Positions 1-9,376 of a DNA stretch of 64,000 nucleotides are shown here, piece by piece. A program made the position numbers and the translations under genes. The stretch is from Oscillospiraceae bacterium. GTDB lineage: Bacteria > Bacillota > Clostridia > Oscillospirales > Oscillospiraceae. The notes under the pieces were generated by a model. It was not told where the DNA came from. It made no database searches and was given only the letters and a program-made list of their open reading frames with translations. The DNA lies in NCBI GenBank assembly GCA_020025575.1, contig JAHHRW010000001.1, forward strand, positions 191,637-255,636. Direction: 5' to 3'. Each line of letters opens with the position of its first letter. Position 1 is the first letter of the stretch.

Positions 1-2657
1 CCTTCTTTGACCCCAGAATCCACAACGCTGCTGTTGCCTTCTTCGTCCTTACCCCACTTTTCCCACTTATAGCTATATGCGCCGGTGGTGAAGTCGGCGA
101 ATGTTGTGCCGTCAGTGGAATACTGCAGCTTATACTCAGCAGCGGCAGACTTGGTTGCACGCAGACGGAAACTGAGGGTCATCTCGGCCCATCCTGCAGT
201 GGAAAGAGCCATCTGCATATAGTCGCCTTCAGCTGCACCGATCTTTTCACCGCCCATGTAGTAAAGCGGTGCATCATCCTGGCCGCCCTTGGTATAAGGA
301 ACAGCGGAATTGCCGTTTGCAACAACGGTATAAATTGCATTTTCGTCCAGTTCATCGCCAGAGGTATAACGGTCGCCCAATACCTGAGTCTTGTTTTCGA
401 CGTTGGTCATACCGCCCCACTGGGCGATGGAGTGTACAATGCTGGTATCCACGGAGAATTGGGTATCGTCCTTAACGACTTCCTCTGCCAGTGTGTTTCT
501 CAGCTGAATCGTAGTCTTGTATGCGCTCACAGCGGCGCTGACAGTAACGGTGTCGCCCTTCTTGATATTCCATTCGCCATTGGTCTTGCCGATGATGGCC
601 TTGTAGAGTTGAATCATATTGGTGCCATCTGTCAGCTTGACATTGGGGTTCGTGTATGCGCCGTTGTTGTCATAGACTTCTTCGACCTTGAGGCCGGACA
701 GTGTCACATAGGTGCACAGGTCAGCAGAGGTCAGCTTGTCAATCGTGGTTTCCTTAGCAGTCAGTTTCATGCCGGAGGACATGACAACTGTTGCAGAACC
801 CAACTGCGGAATGCCATTGAACTCTGCGCGCTTGCCAGTGGCAATTACGGTATCGCCCAGAGAAACCCCTTCCAGGCTTTCACTGGGACGCAGGCAGATA
901 CCACCGGTGGTATCCTGCACATAGATGTTCTGTCCGTCAATCAGCGTAACAACGCCCTTGACCTTGGCCTGCTGGTTGGTTTCCAGTGCCAGAGCCTCCT
1001 TGATGGTAATTGCACCTTCAGCGTCATCCTTGCCCGTCCAAATCAGGCTCAGGGTATTGCTCTTGTCTTCACCTACAGAGGCCTGAACCAGCAGTGTATG
1101 CTCCCCTGCAGATGCATCTGCGGGCAGCGTGTATGTATTGCCCTCCAGAGTGACCCAATCCGACTGGTCAACCTTTACCTGATATACCGTTCCGGCAGTC
1201 TCAGGTTCTACAGCGAAGGTAAGAGTTGCGCCCGCTTTTAGCTCGCCGGTATAGGACAGGTTCAGGGCAGCCTTACTTACGCCGACAATATCGCCTTCTA
1301 CAGAACGCAGTTGGTAACCCTTAAAGTCACCGATAACAGCAGTTACATTCACCGTGTCGCCTGTGGCAATGCCATCAAGGGCTGGGCCATTGTAAATATT
1401 GATGCTGCTGCCATCCTGACTCAGTACAGTGTTCCTGTCGACAGTTTCACCCAGCACGGCATTTTCAATCCATACACGGGTGCTTTCCAGGTTCCCGGTT
1501 TCCTGGTCTGCCAGAATCTCTGCAATCGTGACAGTCTTGACAGGCAGCTCAGCGGTGCCGACCTTGGTATAGGTGTCAACAGGGTTCAGCTGCTCCAGTC
1601 CGTTATATGTCCCCCGGGTGCCAGTAGCCTGAACCACATCACCCAGTGCTACATCCTCGGGAACTGCGCTCATGCGCACGCAGATGCCTGCAGTTTCATC
1701 CTGTACAATTACATTCTTGCCGTCCAGGAAAATTACGGTTCCCTCTACCGTAATCTTTTCGGTACCCACTTCCATAGCCTTTGCCTCAGCAATGGTAACG
1801 GCACCGCCAGAAATGGTGTAGGAGTCTTCCAGAATTTGAGAATCCACGCCGTCCATTGCGGCGACAATCTTAACAGTGTGGTTTCCTGCAGTTCCCTGCT
1901 CAGGCAGCGTCAGCTGGTTGCCAGTCAGGTTTGTCCATTCTCCCTCATCAATCTGACAGCGGTAGGAGATCTCACCAACCTGAGTCTGATCGGTCATGGA
2001 AGAAGTGTCAACCGACAATGTCAGCACGCCGCCGGGAATCCACTGGCCATCTGCCATCGGAGTCAGGTCAGCGAAGGTGACCTCTACAGGGGCCTGAACT
2101 TCTTCAGACAGTTTCCAGAAACTCAGCATCTGGTCGGCAGTATTGCCGGTGGTGTTTACATAGGCTCTCCAGTCAGGCTTGTCCGCATACACACCCAGAT
2201 AGCGGTTTGTACCCAAATGTTTCAGGTAGCCTGTCTCCAGATCCACTGTCCAGACATTATCATCATTCTTGCCAACCCGAACACCATTGTTGCTATTCGT
2301 TGAATACAGCCATGTGTCCGTTGCTCCGGCAGGATGAATCACCATTCCGGTTTCTACCGGTTCAATATTCCAGGAAATATCATCCTTGTCGATACTGGTC
2401 ATTGTATCGCCCGTAACGGTTACCGTCGGAGCGATGGGCGCGGTTTTTGTTCCGCCTGTGTTGGTCAATGCCCAGCTTGTACCTTCCCTTGTCATGGTAA
2501 TTGCGATGACATCGGTAGACTGAATTTCTTCAGGTGTCACCTTTGTCCAGTTAACGGTGCCAGATTCCGCAAAAACAGAAACCGGTACCAGTGAGAAACA
2601 GAGTGCAGCAGATAACAGTATTGCTAACATCCGTTTGCACCCATTGAAATGTTTCAT
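1..2657 (-). CDS. Large secreted repeat protein, Ig-like and OB-fold modules (partial, C-terminus outside window)
   Basis: The reading frame is open from an ATG at 2657 to the window edge, at least 885 codons. A GGAGG lies 7 bases before the ATG. The first 28 or so residues form a Sec signal peptide: a Lys/Arg start, the hydrophobic run LAILLSAALCFSL, and an Ala-Glu junction. Two similar module pairs follow. Each is an Ig-like domain (about 186-285 and 462-550) then OB-fold-like segments with a TIxEAxAxE start and an ITVEGTV/VIVQDETAGICVR core (about 286-460 and 551-730). Such OB modules are known from YhcR-type and other exported nucleases or hydrolases. Any catalytic domain would lie beyond the edge, so the activity is unknown. 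It is likely cell-surface or secreted. Antisense open frames on the + strand are shadows. Confidence 0.85.
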   Translation of the reverse strand, partial: MKHFNGCKRMLAILLSAALCFSLVPVSVFAESGTVNWTKVTPEEIQSTDVIAITMTREGTSWALTNTGGTKTAPIAPTVTVTGDTMTSIDKDDISWNIEPVETGMVIHPAGATDTWLYSTNSNNGVRVGKNDDNVWTVDLETGYLKHLGTNRYLGVYADKPDWRAYVNTTGNTADQMLSFWKLSEEVQAPVEVTFADLTPMADGQWIPGGVLTLSVDTSSMTDQTQVGEISYRCQIDEGEWTNLTGNQLTLPEQGTAGNHTVKIVAAMDGVDSQILEDSYTISGGAVTIAEAKAMEVGTEKITVEGTVIFLDGKNVIVQDETAGICVRMSAVPEDVALGDVVQATGTRGTYNGLEQLNPVDTYTKVGTAELPVKTVTIAEILADQETGNLESTRVWIENAVLGETVDRNTVLSQDGSSINIYNGPALDGIATGDTVNVTAVIGDFKGYQLRSVEGDIVGVSKAALNLSYTGELKAGATLTFAVEPETAGTVYQVKVDQSDWVTLEGNTYTLPADASAGEHTLLVQASVGEDKSNTLSLIWTGKDDAEGAITIKEALALETNQQAKVKGVVTLIDGQNIYVQDTTGGICLRPSESLEGVSLGDTVIATGKRAEFNGIPQLGSATVVMSSGMKLTAKETTIDKLTSADLCTYVTLSGLKVEEVYDNNGAYTNPNVKLTDGTNMIQLYKAIIGKTNGEWNIKKGDTVTVSAAVSAYKTTIQLRNTLAEEVVKDDTQFSVDTSIVHSIAQWGGMTNVENKTQVLGDRYTSGDELDENAIYTVVANGNSAVPYTKGGQDDAPLYYMGGEKIGAAEGDYMQMALSTAGWAEMTLSFRLRATKSAAAEYKLQYSTDGTTFADFTTGAYSYKWEKWGKDEEGNSSVVDSGVKE

Positions 2658-2737
2658 TTCATTACCCTCCTTTTATAATTTCTCGGAAACGATGTGGTTC
2701 CGCATAGGCATAAAGCATTACACTCTACACCATTGTA

Positions 2738-2743
2738 ATTATA
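2738..2743 (-). promoter_or_regulatory. Candidate -10 box for the repeat-protein gene
   Basis: A TATAAT lies about 80 bases upstream of the ATG at 2657. No good -35 box is seen 17 bases further upstream, so the call is weak. Confidence 0.35.
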
Positions 2744-2887
2744 GCATATTATCCATCTGATGCTACATATATTTTTAAGAAATTACACATTTTTTACATA
2801 AAAATTTCACACATTCCCCGCCGCAGGCATTTAACTATTTCTGCTAATGAGCATAATTGTCCCGGTAACTGGCCTAAAAGAGAAAGA

Positions 2888-2919
2888 ATGCCGCAGGGCA
2901 TGTGCGCTGCGGCATTTTT
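2888..2919 (+). terminator. Hairpin with T tail (possible terminator)
   Basis: AATGCCGCAG pairs with CTGCGGCATT around a 9-10 base loop and is followed by TTT on the + strand. No + strand gene enters it, so its role is unclear. It could stop antisense transcription into the repeat-protein gene or act as a second stop for ligA read from the other strand. Confidence 0.4.
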
Positions 2920-3028
2920 ACCGATATACCGATATATACCGATATATCGTATGATAGAATGGACGTGGATTCAATATAAACGTCTTATGTGCGTATAACG
3001 CCTGCATAATGCTTAGGTACATAAAGGT

Positions 3029-3065
3029 AACCCGGCATCCAGGCGTAAAGCTGGATGCCGGGGTT
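3029..3065 (-). terminator. Probable terminator of the pcrA-yunB-ligA operon
   Basis: A perfect 12-bp stem (CCCGGCATCCAG with CTGGATGCCGGG) lies 36 bases after the ligA stop codon. The T-rich tail on the minus strand is weak (TTACCTTTAT). Confidence 0.55.
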
Positions 3066-3100
3066 CAATATCAGGAAATTTTTCTGAAAACAATCCATCT

Positions 3101-5071
3101 TTAAATCATTGTAAGAAAATCATCTTCAGACAGAATCGGAATTCCCAATTCCAGAGCCTTACGCTCTTTGGAACCTGCGTTTTCACCGACTACAACATAG
3201 GTCGTCTTTTTAGACACAGATCCGGAGACTTTTCCGCCAAAAAGCTCAATTTTCTCAGTTGCTTCCTCTCTGGTAAACTTGGTTAGGGCACCGGTCAAAA
3301 CGAATGTCATACCTGCAAAGCGCGTATCCGTAATTTGACGTTGGCTGTCAAAATTCACACCAGCATTGCGCAGTCTTTCAATCATTTCTTTCGCCTGAGG
3401 TTCCGCAAACCAATCCATGATATTCTGGGCAGTGACTTGTCCCACATCATCCACATTGGTCAGTTCCTCTAATGATGCATCCATTAACGCGTCCAGATTT
3501 CCAAAGGCCGCCGCCAAAGTTTTACCAGCTTTACTTCCAACCTGACGTATGCCCAACGCAAAGATGAGGCGGCTCAAATCTCTGGTTTTACTTTCCTCAA
3601 TGGATTTCAGCAGTTTCTTTGCGGCAGTTGTTCCATTCTTCCAGAGGACTTTCACTTCGTCAAGCGTGAGATAATACAGATCTGCAGGAGTGTGAATTGC
3701 CCCCTTTTCAATCAGCGCATCCACAATCGCACTGCCCAGGCCATCAATATCCATGGCATCGCGGCTGACAAAGTGGGCGATATTCCGGCTTAGCTGGGCA
3801 GGACAAGCAGGGCCTGTGCAGCGCAAAAATGCACCGTCCGGATCTCGTTCTACATGCGCGCCACATACAGGGCAAGTTGATGGCAGGAAATACGCTGCCG
3901 CATCCTTCGGCCGTTTTGAAAGATCTACTTCCAAAATTTCCGGAATGATCTCACCTGCCTTACGGATGGAGACGGTATCTCCGATGCGGATGTCCAACTT
4001 GCTGATAAAATCCTGATTATGCAGTGTTGCGTTGGTGACAGTTGTACCAGCCAAACGTACAGGACGAACCACCGCTTTCGGAGTCAGCACTCCGGTTCTG
4101 CCCACCTGAATCACGATATCTTCTACCACAGTCTGCTTAATTTCAGGGGGATATTTATAGGCAACCGCCCATTTGGGGAATTTTGCCGTAACGCCAAGAG
4201 CCTCCCGCTGAGAAAGGCTATTCACCTTAATGACAGCACCATCAATGTCACATGATAGCGCTTCTCTGGTTTCGTCAATTTGGAAGACTCTTCTGATAAC
4301 CTCTGCCGGGTCAGACAGAATCTGGTTATCAATCACTTTGAAATGACGCTCACGAAGATAATTCAGGGATTCTTCATGACTTTCAAAGGTCACACCCTCC
4401 GCAAATTGAACATTAAAGATCAGAATATCCAATTTTCTCTGCGCAGCAAGCTTTGGATCTAACTGACGCAAAGAGCCAGCGGCAGCATTTCTGGGGTTGG
4501 CGAAAAGTGCCTGCCCAAGGGACTCACGCTCTTCATTCAGAGCATGGAATACCCGCTTGGGCATAAAAACCTCACCCCGAACAATTAGCCTGGAAGGGGC
4601 GTTGGGAATCGCCATCGGGATTGAATGAATCGTCTTTAAATTGGAAGTAACATCCTCACCTACAAGCCCATCTCCACGGGTTGCACCTCGTACAAAAATA
4701 CCGTTTTCATATTCCAATGCCACAGAGAGTCCATCAATTTTTGGTTCTACGGAAAATGCAGCAGAAGGATACGATAGTTTTACCCGGTTAAGAAAATCTT
4801 CCAACTCTTCCTCGGAAAAAACATCCTGTAAGCTCATCAGGGGCACCTGATGTGTGACTTTTTCAAACTGGCTCAACGCCTGCCCTCCCACTCGCTGGGT
4901 GGGGGATTCCGGAAGAGCCAGTTCCGGATACGCTGTTTCCAATTCTTCTAACTCACGCAAAAGATGGTCATATTCAAAATCCAACATTTGCGGGTTATCT
5001 AAGACATAATATTGATAATTGGCAGCGTTAAGCTGCTCCGTCAGGAGCCTTATTTTTTCTTTGGGTTCCAT
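3101..5071 (-). CDS. ligA: NAD-dependent DNA ligase LigA
   Basis: This gene seals nicks in DNA during replication and repair, using NAD+. The start is ATG 5071, with GGAGG 5 bases upstream; it gives 656 residues, near the family norm. Visible parts are the adenylation domain with the active lysine in KIDGLS (Lys111), the following ATRGDGLVGEDVT motif, an OB fold, a four-Cys zinc finger (CPVC ... CTGPAC), helix-hairpin-helix repeats and a C-terminal BRCT domain (about 580-656, FAGMTFVLTGALTKFTREEA). Its first 44 bases overlap the end of yunB, so the two are probably co-transcribed and translationally linked. Pairing with pcrA is common in Firmicutes. Confidence 0.97.
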   Translation of the reverse strand: MEPKEKIRLLTEQLNAANYQYYVLDNPQMLDFEYDHLLRELEELETAYPELALPESPTQRVGGQALSQFEKVTHQVPLMSLQDVFSEEELEDFLNRVKLSYPSAAFSVEPKIDGLSVALEYENGIFVRGATRGDGLVGEDVTSNLKTIHSIPMAIPNAPSRLIVRGEVFMPKRVFHALNEERESLGQALFANPRNAAAGSLRQLDPKLAAQRKLDILIFNVQFAEGVTFESHEESLNYLRERHFKVIDNQILSDPAEVIRRVFQIDETREALSCDIDGAVIKVNSLSQREALGVTAKFPKWAVAYKYPPEIKQTVVEDIVIQVGRTGVLTPKAVVRPVRLAGTTVTNATLHNQDFISKLDIRIGDTVSIRKAGEIIPEILEVDLSKRPKDAAAYFLPSTCPVCGAHVERDPDGAFLRCTGPACPAQLSRNIAHFVSRDAMDIDGLGSAIVDALIEKGAIHTPADLYYLTLDEVKVLWKNGTTAAKKLLKSIEESKTRDLSRLIFALGIRQVGSKAGKTLAAAFGNLDALMDASLEELTNVDDVGQVTAQNIMDWFAEPQAKEMIERLRNAGVNFDSQRQITDTRFAGMTFVLTGALTKFTREEATEKIELFGGKVSGSVSKKTTYVVVGENAGSKERKALELGIPILSEDDFLTMI

Positions 5072-5696
5072 AATAGCCTCCGGTTTGTAAAAAAGTATCT
5101 GGGACATCCCCTACAATAATGGTTTCGGCCACCACGACCTGGCTGGATACGCTAAATGAATCTGTTCGGCCCAGGACCAGAATGGTTACATCCACCATCA
5201 CATCCATGGTAAGCTGCTGCAGGGTCTGGTTAATTCCAGCTTGCGAGAAATAGCTATGGAAGGTTGCATCAGAATTTCGAATGGAAAGGATCTTTACTGG
5301 GATTTCCGGCCCGCGTCCGGATAGAAACTCCGGAAAAACCAAACTTCCCAACGGCACACCCAAATGGTCGGTATCCTCAGCCATAATCTGGTCGTTGATA
5401 ATATTCAGTATATCCGTCTTCAGTCGGTTTACTTCTGCCATATTGGTTTTCAGTGCAGTGATTTTTCCATTCAAGTCCTTTTCAAAAAAGACGATTCGAT
5501 CATACTGGATATTCCCTTCTGCAATCTGCTCTAAAATTGCATCGTTGATTAGATCCGACGTAATGTTACGAACCTGTGTCTGCGCCAGATTCTGAACCAC
5601 TGGCCACAATCTGCTGCGCAAGAATCCAAAGAATCCGATAAAGAGCAGAAGAAACAGAAAAAAGAGCCACTTCCCTCGTTTCATACGGCGCCTCAT
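5028..5696 (-). CDS. yunB: Sporulation protein YunB family
   Basis: The protein has 222 residues. It starts with a basic stretch and one membrane segment (about 9-26, LFFLFLLLFIGFFGFL), then a conserved extracytoplasmic region, including the early motif IRNITSDLINDAI-like stretch near residue 45 that is typical of YunB. YunB is a sporulation protein of uncertain biochemical role in Bacillus and Clostridia. The ATG at 5696 follows GGAGG by 7 bases. The 3' end overlaps ligA by 44 bases and the gene sits 43 bases after pcrA, so a sporulation gene is embedded in a DNA-repair operon. Confidence 0.85.
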   Translation of the reverse strand: MRRRMKRGKWLFFLFLLLFIGFFGFLRSRLWPVVQNLAQTQVRNITSDLINDAILEQIAEGNIQYDRIVFFEKDLNGKITALKTNMAEVNRLKTDILNIINDQIMAEDTDHLGVPLGSLVFPEFLSGRGPEIPVKILSIRNSDATFHSYFSQAGINQTLQQLTMDVMVDVTILVLGRTDSFSVSSQVVVAETIIVGDVPDTFLQTGGYYGTQRKNKAPDGAA

Positions 5697-5739
5697 AGCA
5701 TCCCCTCCGGAATAAGCTATGAGAAAAACAGCCGAATCA

Positions 5740-8169
5740 TTACAATTTTTTCATATGAGCAGACGCCGTTTTGGACATCAGCTTTTTGGTCCCAATCTGG
5801 TCAAACGCAATTTCCAGCAATGCATCTCCGCCCATTTTCATCACAGACAAAACCATGCCCTTGCCAAATGCGGCGTGCTGTACCATGTCGCCCTTATTCA
5901 ATTCCAGCATGGCAGACTTTGTGGGGGCAGATGTGAATACACTCGTTTCACTGCGCTTGATCTGTTCTTTGACCATGTTATAGGCGCTAGATGTACGACT
6001 GCCATAGCCAGTTCCCTGTCCTGCTCCGGATTTACTGCGCTCCTGATTCTGATAAGGACGCTGACCGCCCTTCTTCTCCAGGCACTCTTCCGGAATTTCT
6101 TTCAGAAAACGGGAAACCATTGCAGAGTTGGTTCGGCCATAGAGCATTCTCTGGCGTGCATGGGTGATATCCAGTGTTTTTTTCGCCCGGGTGATGCCTA
6201 CATAGCACAATCTGCGCTCTTCTTCCATTTCCTCTGGGTCGCCGATGGCGCGCATTCCGGGGAACAAGCCATCTTCAAAGCCAACCAAAAATACATGGTC
6301 AAACTCAAGTCCCTTAGCGGAATGAATGGTCATCATTACAGCAGCGTCAGCGTTTTCGTCATACTGTTCGATATCGGTATACAGAGCGATTTCTTCCAAG
6401 AATCCGGCAAGAGAAGGAGTCTCCGCATTTTCTGCGTAGTTATTGATACTTGACTTCAATTCTCGGATATTTTCAAGGCGGGTTTTGTTCTCCTCTGTCG
6501 GCTTACTCTGAAGCATATCTGCATACCCTGTACGGATCATGACTTCTTCGTAAAAATCTGCCAGGCTAATGCCGGAATGAAGCAGCTCTGCCAGAGATTC
6601 AATCAAATCTGAAAAAGCCTTTAGCTTTGGCTCCGCCTTTTCCAGTGGTGCATAGTCACTGGGATGGCTGACCACGTGATATAGATTCTGGTCTTCTGCT
6701 CTTGCAAGCCGCTGAGCCGTTTCAATGGTCTTTGCGCCCAATCCTCTGGGTGGATTATTCACAATGCGAAGCAATCGCAAATCATCGGAGCGGTTATTGA
6801 TGAGGCAAAGATACGCAAGCATATCCTTAACTTCTGCTCGGTCAAAGAATCGGGTACCGCCTATGATTCGATACGGAATGCCATTACGCTTAAAGGAATA
6901 TTCGATGGCGTTGGATTGCGCGTTTGTGCGATACAGAACTGCATAGTCCTTAAAATTAGAGCCACGGGACATGGCGAGGATTCTGCCCGCAACATAGTTG
7001 GCCTCTTCCCCCTCGTTGTATGCCTCGTAAGAAATCACGGGATCACCCTGACCGTTAGATGTCCATAGCTGTTTTCCCTTTCTTCCAAGATTGTGGGAGA
7101 TCACAGAATTTGCCGCATTCAAAATTGACTGCGTGGAACGATAATTCTGCTCCAGTCGAATGGTGCGAGCATTTTTATACTGCTTTTCAAAGTTCAGGAT
7201 ATTTTCGATGGTAGCACCACGGAACCGATAGATGGACTGATCATCATCACCGACCACGCAGATATTCCCATGTCCGCCGGCCAGCAGGCTAGTCAGCAGG
7301 TACTGCATATTATTGGTGTCCTGATACTCATCCACAAGAACATAACGGAATTTACGCTGATAATACGTTCTCAAGTCCTCATTTTCCTGCAAAAGACGAA
7401 CCGTCAGATTGATAATATCGTCAAAATCCACCGCATTATTCTCTTTCAGACGAGTCTGATAACGTTTATACGCCTTTGCTACATGACTCATACGAATGTC
7501 ATTGTTCTGTGTTGCCCGCTGAGCACATTCGTCCGGCGTGATCATCTGATCTTTTTCCCGACCGATGAGATTCAGCACCAATTTTGCAGGAAATGTCTTA
7601 TCATCCAGACCCATATCCTTGATGATTTCCTTCATCACCCGTTCGGAATCAGCGGCGTCGTAAATGGTAAACCTTCTGTCATAGCCAAGACGCTCGATAT
7701 CTCGGCGAAGAATCCGGCAGCAGGCACTGTGGAATGTCATCGCCCAAATATCCATTGCCCGATCGCCCAGGACCTTAGACAGACGCTCTTTTAGCTCATT
7801 GGCTGCCTTGTTCGTAAACGTAATCGCAATAATGCTCCAGGGTGCAGCTGGATTCTCTTGGGAAAGCCAGTCTGCCCGGTCCAGATCCTGAGGATCAGGC
7901 TGCTGGGGAAGATTCTCTAAAAACGCCACATCAGATTCTGTTATAAACTCCGGAACCACATTGCTGTCACTGGCACTGCCGAAACGAATCAGGTTGGCAA
8001 TTCGGTTGATTAGCACGGTGGTCTTACCGCTGCCTGCGCCGGCAAGAAGCAGCAGAGGCCCCTCTGTAGTCATAACAGCCTGCTGCTGCATGGGATTCAA
8101 CCCAGAAAAAGCTGCGGCAATATACTTCTTTCTAGCGGACAGAAATCTTTGTTCTAGCTGTTGGTTCAT
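5740..8169 (-). CDS. pcrA: ATP-dependent DNA helicase PcrA/UvrD
   Basis: This is a superfamily 1A 3'-5' helicase used in repair, replication restart and removal of recombinase filaments. It has 809 residues. Motifs seen in order are Walker A AGAGSGKT (43-50), ITFTNKAANELKER (Ia), VDEYQDTN (II), GDDDQSIYRFRGA (III), LEQNYRST (IV), TIHSAKGLEFDHVF (V) and YVGITRAKK (VI). The C-terminal tail (LNKGDMVQHAAFGKGMV) is the Tudor-like RNA-polymerase-binding domain of PcrA, which separates it from Rep. The start ATG has an AGGTG site. It opens the pcrA-yunB-ligA group. Confidence 0.96.
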   Translation of the reverse strand: MNQQLEQRFLSARKKYIAAAFSGLNPMQQQAVMTTEGPLLLLAGAGSGKTTVLINRIANLIRFGSASDSNVVPEFITESDVAFLENLPQQPDPQDLDRADWLSQENPAAPWSIIAITFTNKAANELKERLSKVLGDRAMDIWAMTFHSACCRILRRDIERLGYDRRFTIYDAADSERVMKEIIKDMGLDDKTFPAKLVLNLIGREKDQMITPDECAQRATQNNDIRMSHVAKAYKRYQTRLKENNAVDFDDIINLTVRLLQENEDLRTYYQRKFRYVLVDEYQDTNNMQYLLTSLLAGGHGNICVVGDDDQSIYRFRGATIENILNFEKQYKNARTIRLEQNYRSTQSILNAANSVISHNLGRKGKQLWTSNGQGDPVISYEAYNEGEEANYVAGRILAMSRGSNFKDYAVLYRTNAQSNAIEYSFKRNGIPYRIIGGTRFFDRAEVKDMLAYLCLINNRSDDLRLLRIVNNPPRGLGAKTIETAQRLARAEDQNLYHVVSHPSDYAPLEKAEPKLKAFSDLIESLAELLHSGISLADFYEEVMIRTGYADMLQSKPTEENKTRLENIRELKSSINNYAENAETPSLAGFLEEIALYTDIEQYDENADAAVMMTIHSAKGLEFDHVFLVGFEDGLFPGMRAIGDPEEMEEERRLCYVGITRAKKTLDITHARQRMLYGRTNSAMVSRFLKEIPEECLEKKGGQRPYQNQERSKSGAGQGTGYGSRTSSAYNMVKEQIKRSETSVFTSAPTKSAMLELNKGDMVQHAAFGKGMVLSVMKMGGDALLEIAFDQIGTKKLMSKTASAHMKKL

Positions 8170-8205
8170 GGTGTCACCTATCTATTTCTTTCAATAATAA
8201 TCTCT

Positions 8206-8228
8206 GGTTATTTTACCGCAAAATAACC
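8206..8228 (-). terminator. Hairpin between sigF and pcrA
   Basis: GGTTATTTT pairs perfectly with AAAATAACC around a 5-base loop. It has no T run, so it may only weaken read-through from spoIIA into pcrA or be an RNA-stability element. Confidence 0.35.
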
Positions 8229-8243
8229 GAAAGGTAAAGCACT

Positions 8244-8948
8244 TTATTGGATTCGTTCTCGTAAATGCGCAATTGCCTTTTTCTCAATCCGAGAAACCTG
8301 AACCTGACTGACGCTCAGAACCTTCGACACACGATCTTGCGTTAAACCATGGAAATAACGCAGACTGATGACCATTTTCTCCCGTTCCGGCAATTCATCT
8401 ATGGCCTGTCGTAACGCAATTTTCTCCACCATGCGCTCTTCGGATTCCGTATCGGTAAGCACATTTTCAAGGGTGAACCCCTCGTCACCGGTTTCCCGTT
8501 GTATGGATTCTACCTCTTTTGTTGCCGTTTCCGCAAGTGCAATTTCCTCTGGGGTGAGTCCGGTATGATCTGCAATTTCACTGATGGTTGGCTCCCGCCC
8601 AAACACATTGGAGAGTTTACTTCTTGTGGCTTTGATGGTAGTTGAATGCTCCTTGATGGTCCGGGAAACCTTGATAGCGCCGTCGTCACGCAGAAATCTT
8701 CGGATTTCTCCTGCAATTTTTGGTACTGCGTAAGTCGAAAACTGGGTGCCATACTCTAAATCAAACCCATCTACCGCTTTTAGAAACCCCAAACAGCCCA
8801 GCTGGTATAAATCCTCCGACTCCGTCCCCCTGCCTAAAAATCGTTTTGCAACCGACCATATTAGTCCGCTGTTTTCCTGCACCAAAGTCTCTCCTGCCTC
8901 CTTATCTCCAGTTTGAGACAGGCGGATCAATTCCTCCGTATGCGTCAT
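8244..8948 (-). CDS. sigF: Forespore RNA polymerase sigma factor SigF
   Basis: Sigma-F is the first compartment-specific sporulation factor and acts in the forespore. The 234-residue protein has region 2 (SEDLYQLGCLGFLKAVDGFD and FSTYAVPKIAGEIRRFLRDD), region 3 (SRTIKEH) and region 4 (LPEREKMVISLRYFHGLTQD plus the HTH VSQVQVSRIEKKAI). It is the last gene of the spoIIA operon, and its ATG overlaps the spoIIAB stop in ATGA. That places it under the anti-sigma factor SpoIIAB. Confidence 0.96.
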   Translation of the reverse strand: MTHTEELIRLSQTGDKEAGETLVQENSGLIWSVAKRFLGRGTESEDLYQLGCLGFLKAVDGFDLEYGTQFSTYAVPKIAGEIRRFLRDDGAIKVSRTIKEHSTTIKATRSKLSNVFGREPTISEIADHTGLTPEEIALAETATKEVESIQRETGDEGFTLENVLTDTESEERMVEKIALRQAIDELPEREKMVISLRYFHGLTQDRVSKVLSVSQVQVSRIEKKAIAHLRERIQ

Positions 8949-9376
8949 GCGCGACGCTGAATCCGACGCCGCATATGTACGGTGGTCCCTCTTTCGGGAC
9001 TGGATGTGATCTCTAAAGATGTCATAAAGCTTTCCATAATGGTAAAGCCCATACCACTGCGATCAGCGCCTCCGGTGGTAAACATAGGCCGCCTTGCCTG
9101 ATCGATATCTGGAATACCTACGCCCTTGTCTTTGACGACGATATCGAGAATATTATCCTTTAGAATCCGGCAGCGCAGTGTAATCATGCCGTACGAATTG
9201 GGATAGGCATGGACAATGCAATTGGTTACCGCCTCGGAAACTGCGGTACGAATATCTCCCATTTCCTCCAGAGTCGGATCAAGCTGGGCGGCAAAGCAGG
9301 CCACTGCACTGCGGGCAAATGCCTCGTTAGAGGATTTGCTGGGAAATTCTAAAATCATAAAGTTTTCAAATTTCAT
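8945..9376 (-). CDS. spoIIAB: Anti-sigma-F factor / serine kinase SpoIIAB
   Basis: SpoIIAB holds sigma-F inactive and phosphorylates SpoIIAA. The 143-residue protein has the GHKL ATPase boxes: the N box (EAVTNCIVHAYP), the G1 box (VKDKGVGIPD) and the G2 region (GADRSGMGFTIMESFMT). Its AAGGAGG site lies within the end of spoIIAA, and its ATG directly follows the spoIIAA stop. Tight coupling within spoIIA keeps the regulator stoichiometry. Confidence 0.96.
   Translation of the reverse strand: MKFENFMILEFPSKSSNEAFARSAVACFAAQLDPTLEEMGDIRTAVSEAVTNCIVHAYPNSYGMITLRCRILKDNILDIVVKDKGVGIPDIDQARRPMFTTGGADRSGMGFTIMESFMTSLEITSSPERGTTVHMRRRIQRRA

Larger units (their letters stand above)
2744..3100. other. 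Gene-free region with hairpins and short direct repeats
   Basis: No coding frame with a ribosome binding site is seen here. It holds a 10-bp-stem hairpin at about 2888-2916 (AATGCCGCAG paired with CTGCGGCATT, followed by T residues on the + strand), three direct copies of ACCGATATA at 2920-2949, and the ligA-side hairpin at 3029-3065. Confidence 0.6.

Noticed and set aside
432..2303. Long open frames on the + strand (432-1241 and 1311-2303)
   Set aside because: They are antisense to a well-supported minus-strand gene with signal peptide, ribosome binding site and repeat domains, and encode no recognisable product.
5719..6453. Long + strand frame over pcrA, and similar frames over valS and pyk
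   Set aside because: They mirror conserved helicase and enzyme motifs on the other strand and have no start signals.
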